A DNA stretch of 64,000 bases from Holothuria scabra (GCA_037179385.1 CM074190.1:7330284-7394283), one strand, 5' to 3'; positions 31,476-45,511 are shown, counted from the first letter of the stretch. The notes: a model not told the origin generated them from the sequence alone. Made by a program: numbers and translations.

Positions 31476-34400
31476 GCTATTGTTTTACAGCCTCATTACT
31501 TTATTTTGCCCAAAAGTTCTCAGATCACTGTAAATGACACTTCCCAAACCTTTTTAGTTAAATTCAGTAATTTTCCACTTTGAAATCTTATGTTTTAGAA
31601 TTTTCTACCTGTATTTTAAACTCATATTGATGGTATTTTTCGTCATCTGATTAATTTTTCCAGGAGGAAAGTGGTCCATTCTCCTTGCCCTTCTTACGGA
31701 TGCCCATAGTTGGTCTACATAAACAAAAGAAAAGAAAAATCCTTTGTTGCCATTTCCCGCAAATGAGCAACACGACACACCATTATTTGAGCCAGAAAAA
31801 GAATCAGCAAAACTGAAATTTTGTTTTTAGGAAAGGTGACATCACCATTTAATTTACAGTTTGTGGATAAACCGGCAGGTAATTTGGTAAACAGGCGAAG
31901 TACCTTATTTCCTGGTTTCTTTGTTATTTGTTATTATTTTGGGTTCTAATTACGAGTTCACTGCACCTAGGGGTGGCAGGGGTGGAAAGAGGAAGCTGCA
32001 GGACTTTTGTTCCACATTTAAATACTTTTCGTCGTAAAAATTCCCATATTAAGCCCGAAAGACACATTTCGTTGTTTTCTTGTAAACATAATTTGTCACC
32101 TATAAACATACTTCTATACCAAGTCCTTGTGTCTATTTTTATCACCCTAAGCGACATCAATACTTGTTACATGACACTTACCTTACGGTAAGCTGTAACA
32201 TTTATTTAATGTCTCAACTAAGACCCCCGTGTAACCTCTTTGAAATCATGTCAACGAGAGCATGTCTTGAGGCTGATTAGACGTAGTTGTTTACAAAGGT
32301 TTACAAAGGTGAAGTCCAAGCAATGGACAGTTGGGCTTCCTTGGAGCTGATGACGTAGAATCTTTATGTTCTTGGCAAACTTGAGAATAGAATAAAGCAG
32401 AAAGATCAAAGAATCGAGATGCATTTATTACTTTTCAACATTTCGGAACTTTCCTTCCTAGTGACATAGTGAATAACGTTCATGCATAAGCGAATTCGCC
32501 ATAAAATCTTAAAATCTCTCATAATATCCCCTGAAAACGGAGACAGGGCTTAAGTGCCTTGGTCACAAAACTTTCGCGTGACTTTATTTCCCTTCTATTG
32601 GTAATTTGGTATAAAGCACGACCTTGGCGAATGCGCGACAGAGGTGCCAGTTTTATCGTTAGAAATTATTGTTTCTGTGACAAAAGTTGCTTGGTCAACC
32701 GGTAGCCTAAATGCTCCAATTTTCATATACTTCCCAGAAGGTTAAGGCAAAATTTAATTCCTCTTCTTTGCATTCCTGAGTACTGTGATCCTCCACAACC
32801 ACATCTATTAGCCTATACCCCCCCCCCCTCCAAACAAATTCTCTAATCGTACCCATGAATAATGTGAATACGTTTGAGAAGTTATTGATAATAAAATAAT
32901 CAATGACATTGAAAGCGCGCCGAAATTTTGATCGTTTGAGGATTTGCGAAAACTTTTTGAACTGCTTGCGTCAGATTATTAAAACAGGTGAAAGAGTTCT
33001 ATTAATCACCCGAAAACAGACATCGCCCGACGTTACAGAAACTTATCTCCTACTTGCCTAAGCACCCTTTGACTTTATTTTAAAAACTTCCGAAATTTGC
33101 GATCGATGTTGGCGGTTGGTGCCTCTACATGGGAGGGGGTGTTTGTGTATTGATAATGGATACACGCAAAATTGGGTGAAAGTGCAAATATTTGCTTGGA
33201 AATTTCTCTGACTAATTAATTATACCGTATTAAGGGTCGAAAAGATTGGAAATATAAGATTTTCACTGCATTCAAAGTGCTGACAAAGCTACAATGCCGG
33301 GCAGTTATTCATTTAATCGATTCATGATGTAACAAATGATTTCATATATTTTTCACACTGAAACCATAATATCACGAGGTTTAATGACTTCAAAAATTTG
33401 TCAATGAGGTAAATACCGGTACGCCTCAGTCTATAGAAGCTAATTTCAAAATAGCTGCATCAAAGGATTGTGGTACAGAATGTTGGTAAGCATTATCATT
33501 ATTTTATTAATTAATTTATTGTTTTTTTTTTTTTTTGTTACAGTAAAATAACATTGACAAAACCGACAGTCAACAAAAGCCTATCCCATGAACAATCCTT
33601 TGCAATTGTTATTTGAAAAGGGTATACTTTCTACAGGTGCTATCTCACCCAATTATTTGCAGACACAGAATATCTTGACTTACCTTAATTAATTGAAAAT
33701 GTAATGTTCAAACAGGTGGAGAAATGCAGTTCGCATGCAGATCATGGTACCAAATGTCCCATGTCATTCAAAAAGGGGAGGCCGTACACGAATAGGCAAG
33801 GATTTGAATTGATGTAAAATTTGCAGTTATATTTTTTCATCTGTTCACATGAATAAATTTATCACAGAAAAATGAGAGTCACAGCATTCCACGGAAGCAA
33901 TCATTGAGGACGAAAACATCACATCTTAAAAGTGTATAAATTTAAAAAAGTTTTAAAGATGTTTATAATCACCGTCAATTTGTATATTATTAATCTTCAT
34001 CGAATTTCATACAATTAAATCAAATCAATCAGCATTGATTTTTCTATAATCAAATACGCTGGCTATCATAAACGTAAATTTAGAATGTTTGTACTTAGCC
34101 TTATTTAAATCAAACCAATTAGGAAGAATACTTAACAATAATCGCCGTCCAGCGAAAATGGGAAAATACTGTAAATTAAAGCAGTTTTGAGCAAGTTCGA
34201 TTTGGGTAAAGTTTCTTTTCCAAATTTTTATTAGTTTTTACACGATTGGAATGATTTTTTGCTAACCCTGTACACATGCCAGAAAATTATCTGTGCACTC
34301 ATGTATATCTTAGGTAGAAGGGACATGACTACTCCACTATCACAGCTACTCTGATTTCTATCACATCGATTTGACGAGAAGAAAATAATGTAATAGTAGA

Positions 34401-36630
34401 CATAATGATAGTGGAACTGTTTACAGGTCACGACGGACTATATCAATTTTGCAGGTAAAATTACCCATCATATTCTTCCATATCAACCGCGTGTGATGCA
34501 TACTAAATTATTGATTTTCCAAAATAACTGACAAGTCAATTTGGAATCGTAACGTATCAGGGTGAGAGGGAAATATGATGAATTGAGAGCAATATTCGAT
34601 GTTAGCAGTGCTTTTACCAAAATAAGTACAGCATGACTGGACCCACTTAAATACATTTATCTAATCAAAATGGTACCAGCTGAATGAGACTTTATACCCA
34701 TTGCTGTTGCAGTGAAGTTCATCTACCTTAATTAGTTGTAAAGGAAGGAAAATGAATGTAACGTTTGATGGCACTTTTCACAATCTTTTCTTAATACCAG
34801 TGACTCTAGGTCGTTAAGAAGTGGCCTGACCTATATCAAACAGAATGGCCTACAGCAAAATCGATACCACCTGATAAACAGGTCAGAGACCTAGCAGTAA
34901 TGCATACTCACGACGCTAAATGTCACAGATTTAACGCTGTCACCATAAACATACTAATGTTACCCCACAGCGTCACCTTTACGGATAATCATAAAGCTAA
35001 TTTCGATCTGATAAGGCTATTCGGTACGTAAGTAAATCGATTTTCGTAGCCTACATATTATGGCAAGCGTATAAGAGGTGATATTCTAAAAAAAATGTCA
35101 CTGGTGCTATCAAAAATATTACAAATGGGTTTTTTCCTCTTGCCTGTTTTTTTTTCTTTTATGCTCTTACTATTTCTAGTTTTCATCGTGGAATATTTTT
35201 TTACTACAACAGACATGAATGACGGTTTGATTCGCAATTTTGTTTGGATTGTACATTTAAAGCTATTAACTCCCGGAATCGACCAAAGAAGGAGATGTTA
35301 TCTATACGGCTCTGACAGATCAAATTCGGGGCCAACAATTGGGTGTTTAACTCTCTACTAGACCTTTGACATAATTCAGAAGATACAATCTAACATACAA
35401 ACACACAATACACGTCCTACTATATCACACTTTTTAGCATTTTTGACCACCTTTGTATACATATCAAAAACGAACAAAAGGCGAAAATTTGCGATGGACC
35501 TTCCTTAGGTCAAATGAAGTTCATCAAACGTGAGAATGAAAGAATCCTGTCAAGTTTCGGCCAAAACGTGTCACTGAATAAATTTTCTTGTCAGAGTTTT
35601 AACACCATTGTTAAGGCCAGTGTCAGTGATACAGTCAAAACAATTATGCCGGTGACAACTATCATCAACTCTTTGACCGATATTATTTCTTTGGCCAGTC
35701 AAACAACGAATTATACATGAACTGAACTATTATACATGAACGGAACTATTATAAAATTACGATTTGGAATCCAATTCTCATATCAATGGAAGTCTTGCAT
35801 TTATGAATCGGGAAATTTTCGTACCATTTAAAATCATCATTTATAGTATAGGCACGGAAAAGACCATGTCTAGAGGAGTAATGAAACAAATGGTCGAACC
35901 CACCGCTCTTTATGAATAAGAAGGCATATATAAAACGGTGGGCTGTTCGTCCAACGTGTGTGAAAGACTTATGCGCTGATTCAATAAACCACTTAGAAGT
36001 TTCTTCAAGGATTAGTATTGCGCAGTAGGTCAAAGGTCAACGAGTAACAATTTTACAAGTGTTTACAGCCGATGGAGGCATGTTAACACACGTACAAACA
36101 GTATGCTATGCGTGGCGCTCAGATGTTTTGCAACCGATTGACCTGAACAGAAAGGTCCCTTATGCGTGCAGAAAAATAAATCTCCAACACCTCTATTGGT
36201 TTACCAATCAATTGTTTGCATTGGTTGGTGTTGGTTTGTTATTCCTCCAAAAGATCATGGCCTGCTTTATGCATTGTGACATCATATGAATAAGGTTTAT
36301 GATGAAAGATCCAATTTCAAACAATCTAACGATACAGCATCCATATACCTCTTGTGGGGGAGGGGGGGGGGTTCTCTATCATTTGGGGGTAAGTCGATTA
36401 AGAAGGCTCACACATCTAGTGACACCATCCGTTTCCTCAAGTAGCTTGATAATACTTTTGCAAAAATTCAGGTGTACCATTTCTTTTAATGTGCAACATG
36501 TGGAGAAGGTGAGGTTATAATACCATAATTTTACTGTAAGGAACGAAGGTTTACTGATTAGAAGAGGTATATTCATTCCACAAGCAGTTGCTGTACTTAA
36601 AACTGCTTCCACTTAACATATATTTCGCAC
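31476..36630. other. Long intergenic stretch, nothing recognised
   Basis: Five kilobases without a recognised gene or repeat. A perfect DR1 (AGGTCAAAGGTCA) is at 36027-36039, a C run near 32819-32828 and a G-rich run near 36356-36370. Open frames at 31928-32191, 35095-35361 (+) and 35749-36033 (-) carry no clear domain. CpG is at normal frequency here and drops sharply at the right edge. Confidence 0.5.
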
Positions 36631-38889
36631 GTGTCTGTTGTAGACACATGCTCAATGAAAAATGGAAGGAAGAGAGACAATGTTATGAGGAAGTTTTAAT
36701 TTTAAATAAATGTAAATCCTGCACTTAGCAACATTGCTCATGGTTTGGATTACAACCAATGGGTAGGAATACAAAAATTCATCCAGCTGTGTAACAGGGT
36801 CCCACATTCAACTTACAAAGCACAAGGATATACAAATTCATTCCTCAACTGGTGATATACCTCCAAAGCTACCATCCCCTTCCCAGAAGGCATAAATGTT
36901 AAGCATTAAATAGACAGTAACCTGTTTAGCATAAAAACAGCCCACATGTTTTGTTTTTTTCAAAGTAAGCCATGTTAATCATTTTAGATTTTAAGTGACT
37001 TCTTTCCAGTGCATTTTAAAAAAAGCTCTCCATCCCGTTGAAAGAAAAATTAAGAAACTGGAAATCTGGAGTTTATGTGAGCACTTTCATTGTAAACAAT
37101 TCTATTGCATCAACCAGATGGGGCAACAGTTTGCTTTTTTTTTAATAACATATCCTGTTAATATCCATTGGCCTTCAAATGTCACACATATGGCAATACC
37201 TCATCAAATAAAGGAGCACCTGTATGAGACACATCAAGACCCAATTTATGCTTCATCATATTCTTACAAATGAAACAAACAGAATAAAAGGTAGAATTAT
37301 GAAAGAACAAGACGACAGTGACTGATCAGGAATCCTTTCAAGAGGATCCTTGGCAAAACTGTACATCATACCATGGGGATGGCCATTGGGGAAATGTTTA
37401 ACTTGCCTAGTGTTATATTTACATCTCCAAAATCACAAACCCAAGTATGCTCTGAGCCTTCAAATAACTTCAAAGAACAACTTACAACATAACAACCTAT
37501 GTAACCATCTAAGAAATGGCAGTATGACTAAAACATGTGCATTTCAAAACCTACTAGTCACTTCTGCTACACTAGCATTACATACTACTACTGTGCATTT
37601 ATTTCCTCTGTGGCAATGTCACAGATATGTCTGGCTTACTGAGGGCCATACCGCATAATTAAACCATGCTGGGCATGTAAATTATGTAAACAATGAAAAC
37701 TATGTTCTTGAAATTAACAAACGCACTGCAGTTATCTTTGTGACAGAACAGAATGATCACTTGTCACAAGTAAGTATTTTATAGACAGAACCTTATATTT
37801 TGCACAACTCATTGGTTCTACATGACTTCCAGTAGCCTACTATAGTAAAGGTGGTCAATAGTGAGGCCATAGCTCTTATATTTCAAATCTGTTTTTGACA
37901 ACATGTAATTTTAATTTTTAGACTTAGCAAAGGTTTTAGTGTAGGACCATGATACAAGTTAATGACAGCATTGGACAGAGTAAGAATTGATGACCATGAG
38001 CTACAGAGGACTACTGCACATTTGACTATCATTTTAAACTTCGCATTCCGTCTGTAGGCCACGGGTACAATGGGGTACGTTGGAGACATGTTACATCTCC
38101 ATAGCAACAACGGTTGGAGTAAAAACAAATGTATTGCAATTATTCAGTACATACTGCAGTGCAATGATTGCTTTCACCTCACCAGTGTAGCATGTGAAAT
38201 ATTCCCGTAATGACTACACTGCAGCGAGTTGTTGTTTTTACTCCAATGTTGATAGGGCAATAGAAAAACTGGATGAAGAACTGACCCCATCACCAGGTAA
38301 ATTGATACATTACTTGGCTCAGTTTGTGCAGAAAATGGTTTGTTAAGAACAGTACCAATGGAAGCTGCAGGATGGCAGGTATTAACATCTGCACTAAGCA
38401 GAGCAAATTTACAAATATTTGATCATCTACTATTTTAGATACATGAGAGGTCTGTAACTCAGTAACAAGATAATATCACTCACACATGGTACTGATAAAA
38501 TTGACTCTTAATTTTACTGTACCTGATACAAAGTTGTTTCTGTAGTGTCACGTTCATCCATTCAGTCCTGTACTCCAATAGTCTTGATATATATGGACAC
38601 AGATACAGATAAAAACGCATTTATAAGCTTGTACAAGACACCATATTCATGAAAAGAGGTAGTTTTCTGTGCTGAATGTAAACACATTTGTTGTGAAAGT
38701 AGAACTAGAGGATGTCTATTGTTCTAACTATCATTTTAACTACAGTAGTTGGGAGCAATATGAAGGTCATATGGCTTATTTATGCTTCATGAAGCAGCAT
38801 AGTGGTTTAGTATTAATATCAATAAAAATTTGTATAGAAGTACAGTTCATCAATCTTTATAACTAAACCACTTCACTTATGGAAGATAA

Positions 38890-39362
38890 AATAAGATAAA
38901 TGTATTATTCAAGGTGCTTCTTTTTACAGAGAGACATAAAACATTTGTCGTATCAAGCAAAATTGTCCAAAATTCTTTAAAAAACCTATTGAGAAAAAAC
39001 TATAGGAAGAAATCACAGTACTAGCAGGCACCATGGAAGTATGTGAGACTTATACCAACAACGAAAGGAATTAAAGAAAATTTAATGATTTTATGTGTAT
39101 CTTCAAGTTCAACAAACTGTCAAAGTCTAATGTGAAGCTCTAAGTGGTGAAATCTCTTTGATCACACTGTACATAATTACAAAATTAATTAAAAAATCAG
39201 GAAATCAGGCAACAAGTCATCAATTTGAGTAAAAAGTCTCATACTTGTAGTGTTTCTTACAACAAAAAATGCACAGATAAGGAGGACTTTATTGTACCTG
39301 ACCTCCCCTTTCAGCATTAAGATAAAAGTGTTATTTCTAAGCAGGTCAATTTCTAATAGTTA
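38890..39362 (+). repeat. Local repeat block, unit 1
   Basis: ATTCAAGGTGCTTCTTTTTA, AGGCACCATGGAAGTATGTG, TCAACAAACTGTCAAAGTCT and AGGTCAATTTCTAATAGTT recur in order in units 2 and 3 downstream. There are no inverted ends, so local segmental duplication is more likely than transposition. Confidence 0.8.
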
Positions 39363-39625
39363 AAGGTCAAGAGCAGTCCCCCCAAACTTATATTGAAGCA
39401 ACAGCTATCACAATTCTCTTCTCATTTCTCTTCAAATAATCTTTCATAATATCTTATTGCTTCAACATTAAATATTCAAGGTAAACCAAGCAGATACTTC
39501 TCGTAAATTTCACATTTGAGGAGAACAAATTTTGTCACAGGACTCTCAACCGCCAATCATGAACCTGGATTGTCTACTACACTGCTTCAAGTTGGGCTGA
39601 CTTCTCCTGCCCTTTAAACTTTGAT

Positions 39626-40072
39626 ACAAAAAGTAAATGCATGATTCAAGGTGCTTCTCTTTACAGAAAGACAGGAACCATTTGTCATATCAAGTAAAAA
39701 ATGTCAAGAACAAACCATACAAAGAAATCACAGTAGTACTCTCAGGCACTATGGAAGTATGTGCAAACTTATAAAAGAAAAATTAATGAGTATGCATATT
39801 CAGGTTCAACAAACTGTCAAGGTCTGATGTGAAGCTTTAAGTGGTGAAACCTGGTGAAACCTCTTTAATCACACTGTACGCAATTACAAAGCCTAAGTAA
39901 AAAAGTCCGAAAATCAGGCGACGAGTCATGAATTTGAGTAAAAATTCTCATACTTGTTTCTCACAACAAAGAAATGCAGAGATAAGGAGGATTTTGTTAC
40001 ACCTGACCTCCTTTTCAAGAGTTTATATGAGAGTGTTCCTATTTCTAAACAGGTCAATTTCTAACAGTTCAA
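39626..40072 (+). repeat. Local repeat block, unit 2
   Basis: Same blocks as unit 1: GATTCAAGGTGCTTCTCTTT, AGGCACTATGGAAGTATGTG, ACTGTCAAGGTCTGATGTGA, AGGTCAATTTCTAACAGTT. Separated from unit 1 by 263 bp of unrelated sequence. Confidence 0.8.
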
Positions 40073-40078
40073 TTTTAA

Positions 40079-40400
40079 TACAAAAAATAAATGTAATTCA
40101 AGGTGCTTCTCTTTACAGAAAGACAGAAAACATTTGTCAAAAAATGTCCAAAATGCTTTAAAAATCCTATCAAGAACAAACTATGGGAAGAAATCACAGC
40201 ACTAGCAGGCACCATGGAAGTAAGTGAGACTTATACCAACAAAAAAAGGAATTAATAAAAAATTTAGTATGCATATATTCAAGTTCAACAAACTGTCAAG
40301 GTCTAACGTGAAGTTTTAAGTATTTTTATCTTTAAAGAAACTGTACAAATCAAAAAGCCTAAATAACATATCAGAAAATTGGTTGTCCAATCATAAATTT
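40079..40400 (+). repeat. Local repeat block, unit 3 (partial)
   Basis: It follows unit 2 almost directly, with AATTCAAGGTGCTTCTCTTT, AGGCACCATGGAAGTAAGTG and ACTGTCAAGGTCTAACGTGA, and lacks the last third of the unit. Confidence 0.75.
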
Positions 40401-41015
40401 GGTTGACAAAATATTTTGTCAGTATTGCCTACCAATCTACAAACACAATTTTTTCACAATAGTCTATCAATCATAGCACACCATGTTATAAATATGTTTT
40501 ACACATCCAAAAATGGGAAGATCTGAAAAGTAATTCAACTGTTATAGAACAAAAGTTGTAATTTTACAAGAAATCATGATAAAATAAAGGTTGCACCAAC
40601 AATCAATTAAGCAGGCAGGCATTATTCCTATGGGTATGAACATGATGAAATTTAATTTGTAACAAGTGAATTAAACAAAACCCCTAGGAAAACAATCACA
40701 TCCTTAAAAACTGACACTTTAAATAATGATGACATAATGACAGCATTCCAAACTGGTTATCAACACAAGATGAAATTCTTGTGGAAGGAAACAAGGGGCG
40801 GCCTTCAAACTTACACCTTTTTGATCATTCTAGGAACAGACTACTGTACACTTCAGAGAATTTGAGGTTAACACATGAATCAAACTGAGGTAACTAGAAG
40901 TAGAAGGGTATCTGGTTATAGGAATAAATGTTTGCATACCATGAAAGCTAATTAGTTGGGAAAGGTGATCAATTTAAAACTTTAAACTTGAGGGCCTCTT
41001 AACTCAGTGCAGAGC

Positions 41016-41021
41016 TTTATT
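41016..41021 (-). terminator. Candidate poly(A) signal AATAAA
   Basis: The first AATAAA on the minus strand after the MYND stop codon, 65 bp downstream. No strong GU-rich element follows. The CpG-poor sequence continuing to 36.63 kb suggests a more distal site may also be used. Confidence 0.4.
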
Positions 41022-41085
41022 TTATAATGGACACTTCCTCAAGGCATTCTTGTTTCAGAGGATTGTTATGTTGTGATAGACTGCA

Positions 41086-41507
41086 CTAGTTGTAACTATA
41101 GTTTTCAGTGATATCTTTTTTTGAAGGATGATATTCTCTAGTACTATCTTTTTCATCTCTACCTTTCCTATTGTTTTTACTGTTGGCACCTGCTGTTCCT
41201 CTGGCTATGCCTCCACCTCTGCCAAATTCAATCCCTGTTGTACCCCTAGCATCCAGTCCATCTCTTCCCACTTTACCCTTGATCTTCACCTGGGTCTGCT
41301 TTCCTGAATCATGCAATTTGTTTGATGTTCCCTGTACATTTCTTCCACTGCTGCCACCAGTGTTATTCCTCCCACTACTGCCACCAGTGGTGTTCTTCCC
41401 ACTGCTGCCTGAAGTGTGCTTTGTGGGACTCATGCTACTGTTATTATCTTGACTTCCTTCATTGGCAAATTTTCCACTTGGACTTGGACTTGGACTGCGG
41501 CTCCGAC
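41086..41507 (-). CDS. Terminal exon of MYND gene: Ser/Gly/Arg-rich tail
   Basis: The acceptor TTATTTATTTCAG ends at 41508. The exon begins GT, completing a glycine codon with the last G of the previous exon, so the phase (1) fits exactly. It runs 139 full codons to a TAG at 41088-41086. The sequence is low complexity: an Arg/Ser-Pro start (GRSRSPSPSPSGK), three copies of SSG(K/R)N plus two residues and GG or G, and an RGG-like part (GIEFGRGGGIARGTAGANSK) followed by a charged end. Such tails are often disordered and RNA- or protein-binding; that role is inference. Three repeats of the 8-10-residue unit suggest replication slippage. Confidence 0.8.
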
Positions 41508-44329
41508 CTGAAATAAATAAATAAAAAAATGTTTCCTTCATCGCAAACCATACAGATAAACTTGATGGAAAATTAATTTAATAAAATCAGAAGAAAAGTA
41601 CTCAGCCCTGTGCACACTGATGGCAGTTTTGTGTGATAACAATTACCATTTTTAAAGTCCACTGCTGAAAGAAGGATGGTTTATAGTAGTAGCCATTCTG
41701 ACTATAAAGTTGTGTAGCGTCACACTAATAAACAGGAGAAACACTCTCAATTTCATGTTGTTCTCTTTATTAATTTTCAATCTGACCTCGATCATCTTCA
41801 GACATAGACTACAATATGAATACAGTATACACAAGGTTATAACACTACACAGTACAGAAGAAGAGAAAAGAAAGCTGGTATACAATAGCCTGGTCAAGGG
41901 TGACTAAACAGGTAGACAGTCAGTGAGAGCAAGCAGTGAGGAGAAAGGACCACTGGAAGATAATACAGTTGAGTAGTCCTATTCTTGAGAAGTCTACCAG
42001 TGGCCCACTCACCCTTTTGATCTAGCTTAGGGGCAGATTCATTAATGCAAACAACTTCAGAAACTTGCCTACGCATAGGGTTGGCGATATGTGTATTAGA
42101 AATGTTAACCGTGTAATTGAAATTCAGCCAACTGTGACATTCAGTTTATGCATGGTTTTAGAATACTGACTGCTTGTCATTCATACTTGCAAAATGCTTG
42201 TCAAACCTTTCTCTTAGACTTCTTGAAGTTTCTCCTATATATTTCAACTCTCCTTCACAATCTTTACACTCAATGCAGTAAACCACTTATCTTGACAATG
42301 ACTCCATCGGAGGTCAACAGAATTCTTTGGAATTCCAACCTTAAAGTCCACTGCAAAAATGAGAATTCAACAGCATGAACTGCATATGGTGATTGTGATT
42401 TTCCTAACCACATTTTCTCATTTGTTGAAAAGTATAAAAAACATCCTATTTGGATGTAAACAATGTTCTGGTGGAAAAACTGATAAAAGCTTTGCCCTTG
42501 GACCTCTAGAGGGAGACATGTGACTAACAGTATACATTATTCAGTCTCTAGCTAAACTAAGTGGAGCTAAAAGTGGTCTGACCAGAATTGCGAATTCAGA
42601 TTTCTGCATCTGCATTTAGTCAGCACAGTCATGTTTACTATTTTGACTACTCTGTAGGATTATGCAGCAACTTTTCCATGAATTGATCTTCTGAGAACTC
42701 CTCTTCTAAGAACTTTGGGTTAAGAGCTACTACATATACTCAGCAATTTTTATGAAAAGTCCTAAAGGCATTTACTACTTTTAGTGAGAAATTTCAGCAT
42801 GCATTTAGCATTTTACTTTATTTTGAAATGTAGTATATAATGGCATTGTGTGCTTGAGTTCCAACTAAACTTGACCCTAGGAGAGCCATGTTACTCACAT
42901 ACTCAACACTAATGTCAAAAGTATAAAAATAAACAGAAATTCGGAAGTCTTTTCATGGCAAGAGAGCACTGATGTAACCAACACATTCCAGTTGAAACAT
43001 ACTGTAAAATCAAACACATGGACAGGGAGGAAAATGAAATGTTTCATATCATACAAACCAGTTAGGTCTTGACAATATTAAAGGCTTAACCTCATCTCAA
43101 GAAATGTTCAGAAAATTAAGAGATTTAATTCATTAAACAGGTAATGTGAGATTGGTACATTTAATCACCTTCAAAATAGTACAGCCAGAGGAAAGCAGAA
43201 GATGGGAATACACATTCTATTTAGGGAGTAGTGATAATTCTTCATCATGCCGTGACGTTGCATCTTGAAAAAGCAACATAGGCACCCCAGAATATCAAAG
43301 GTGGTGTAGGATGTAACTAATATCTGAGTTTGTTACATGATCTCCGTCCTAAAATGGGTCGTTCTTTCATTGTGTCCACACTGTGTGAAAAGCAATTAAC
43401 ACATGCTTGACTGGCCTGTTAGCTAACACCAAATGTTACGTAACGTTTTGTGTATATCAATATATCTGCTTCTGTCAATCAATCTGATGTGAAACATACA
43501 TGACTATATCAAGTGTGCCTTTAGTGAGGAGTGAGGAGGAGGAATGCTATTATACATGTAGAGAAAAGCTGTTTAATTATGTTTTTCTTCGTTTCTGCTC
43601 CTACCTAAACATCCTCCTGATTACCAGTCCTGACAAAAGAAAAAAATAGATATGAAAGGTCCTCAAAGATATGTCAATATGTCAACAGTGGGCATTTATG
43701 CATCTTTTGATACTGTAACTATTAAAACTAAAGTGTAGGTTTGGTCCATTCATGTTAACGTCATCATGTCATCCTGTATGTTCCTCAGTCCTTTGTGAAA
43801 TTTTAGGCTTTTTGTCAGTTATACTTTTACAAACATCACTATTTCATACCACAGTTGAAAACTGAAAAAGTGTCAATATGTGTATTATGGAGATATGAAA
43901 ATCAGTTCAATGTTTAATTAGTACTTTGCTTCTGCAGTGAAAATTTTTCAAAAATCAATACTAAAAGAGGGTCAAGAGCCATGACAATACTGCAAGAAAG
44001 GAAGGGCCAGCATCCCTGGAGTATAAAATGTGTAATATTTTCTTTCCTCAAGATGGTAAGGAATACTTCCATTGAAAGAATAATTACAAAGCTTATAGTA
44101 GTAACATATTGTCTGTGGAGACAAACCTTTCAGTGTTGTAGTAGCTTTTAAAACAACAGCATGCTTGAAAACAATTTTCCTAACATTCACACATGGGTGG
44201 AGAGGAGTAATGGAGACACAGGATTTTGTTGAAGAAAAATGTAAGGACCCAGACAGAAGTGTTCTGTCAAACATTGGTTCACAAGTCTAACACCTTGAAG
44301 TCAGATATGAACATCAACTCAGACAGCTC

Positions 44330-44540
44330 CAATTCTCTCAAAATGCCTACTTTTAGCTCCAACCTCTAAAAGCTGTCTGAAGGTCTTCCTTATCCAGACA
44401 CAGCCCTAGCTTATTGCTTGCAGCATACCCTGATGAGCACAAAAGACCCATACTGTATGTGTAATCAAAACACCCTCAGTGTATACTGCATATGAGCAAC
44501 TCCCCACTGTTTAATTTGATGTCAATCAAAGGGTTATTTC
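44330..44540 (+). mobile_element. M1 MITE fragment
   Basis: AATTCTCTCA, CCTTATCCAGACACAGCCCT, TAGCTTATTGC, GTAATCAAAACACCCTCAG and GTCAATCAAAGGGTTA match the M1 order, but both terminal repeats are degraded and CCCCAAAC is not preserved. Confidence 0.6.
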
Positions 44541-44830
44541 CAGAGAAAATTTTGACAACACCCCAGGCAAAATTAAAGTCTGAGCTGACAAACGACTACT
44601 GCCATTGCATGCTTCAGTTGACCTACTATATCAGACAGAAGCTGCTGCCTATACTTTATGCAAATAGAACAGGGATGGTTAAATATGGAGTCATCAGAGA
44701 TGAATTCCATGAAAAGTTATGGTTTGACAAACAGAACCATTGAATTATTGGTCAAACTTAGAATCAATAAATAACTATTTCTTAAGACTAATTCCCAGAC
44801 ACTGACTTGTAGTCTTTTCTCATACCATCC

Positions 44831-45091
44831 TTAACCCTTTACCATTGTTTGGGTCCTTTTGGAGACAGACAAAGAGCGTGGCTGTCACCCATCTTTACTG
44901 TTTCACGTAGAGCTAGAAACTGCGAGTAGCTACCCAAAAATTCGGCCACAACAACAAGAGAGACCATAGTCTAAGGTCACAGGGTCAATAACCTCTGGAA
45001 GCTGATGTGGGACGTGCTAGGTCTGCTTTTCCGCCCACTCCTGAGGCGCGAAAAAATATGCCCCGATTGGAGCACAACAGTAAAGGGTTAA
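44831..45091 (-). mobile_element. piggyBac-like MITE M2, copy 1
   Basis: TTAA at both ends, then inverted termini CCCTTTACCATTGTTTGGGT and CAACAGTAAAGGG. It matches 48325-48583 in the opposite orientation across the full length (GGTGACAGC/GCTGTCACC, GTAGCTACCC, GGACGTGCTAGG). TTAA targets with a CCC start are typical of piggyBac-derived MITEs. It is CpG-rich relative to the surrounding intron. Confidence 0.85.
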
Positions 45092-45511
45092 CAGCTACGG
45101 GGATACGATGTATCAAGAAACTAGTGAGTTGCTAAGCCAAAAGCATTTTCACCCCATAGCATTCACAGTGCATATGTCTTCGACCTCACAGGACAACAAT
45201 AAAAGAACAAGCTGAAGTAAAATCTTACTTGGCTCACAACCATCATAAGAGAATTCTGCTCCTTGATGAATTTAACTTGATTATTTAAAACTTTGCCGAA
45301 TCTTTTTACATAAATCTGAGGCAAAGTTACTCTTTTTTCCCTTTAGAGTTTGGAAAGCAACTTACAACCCCACCCCCGACCTTTTCCAATTCAAATTATT
45401 TTTGCCCTGCATCTGGTGTGAGTTCAAATATCATCATCTCATCATTTCCTTCATTATTTAAGTTAAAACAGCTTCTATGTTGCTGAATGTTTCCTATGCC
45501 AAAAAGCAAAC

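Larger units (their letters stand above)
36631..41085 (-). other. CpG-depleted 3' flank or long 3' UTR of the MYND gene
   Basis: This lies downstream (minus strand) of the MYND stop codon. It shares the strong CpG depletion of the gene's introns: no CpG is present from 36661 to 37020, whereas 36001-36120 has six. Inferred: it is part of the same methylated transcription unit, as a 3' UTR or as read-through. It holds a triplicated block at 38890-40400. No other gene is recognised; the open frame at 37350-37658 (+) has no domain. Confidence 0.35.

Noticed and set aside
35749..36033. Penelope-type GIY-YIG endonuclease remnant (THVGRTAHRF)
   Set aside because: Only about nine residues resemble the motif; catalytic residues downstream and any reverse transcriptase are missing.
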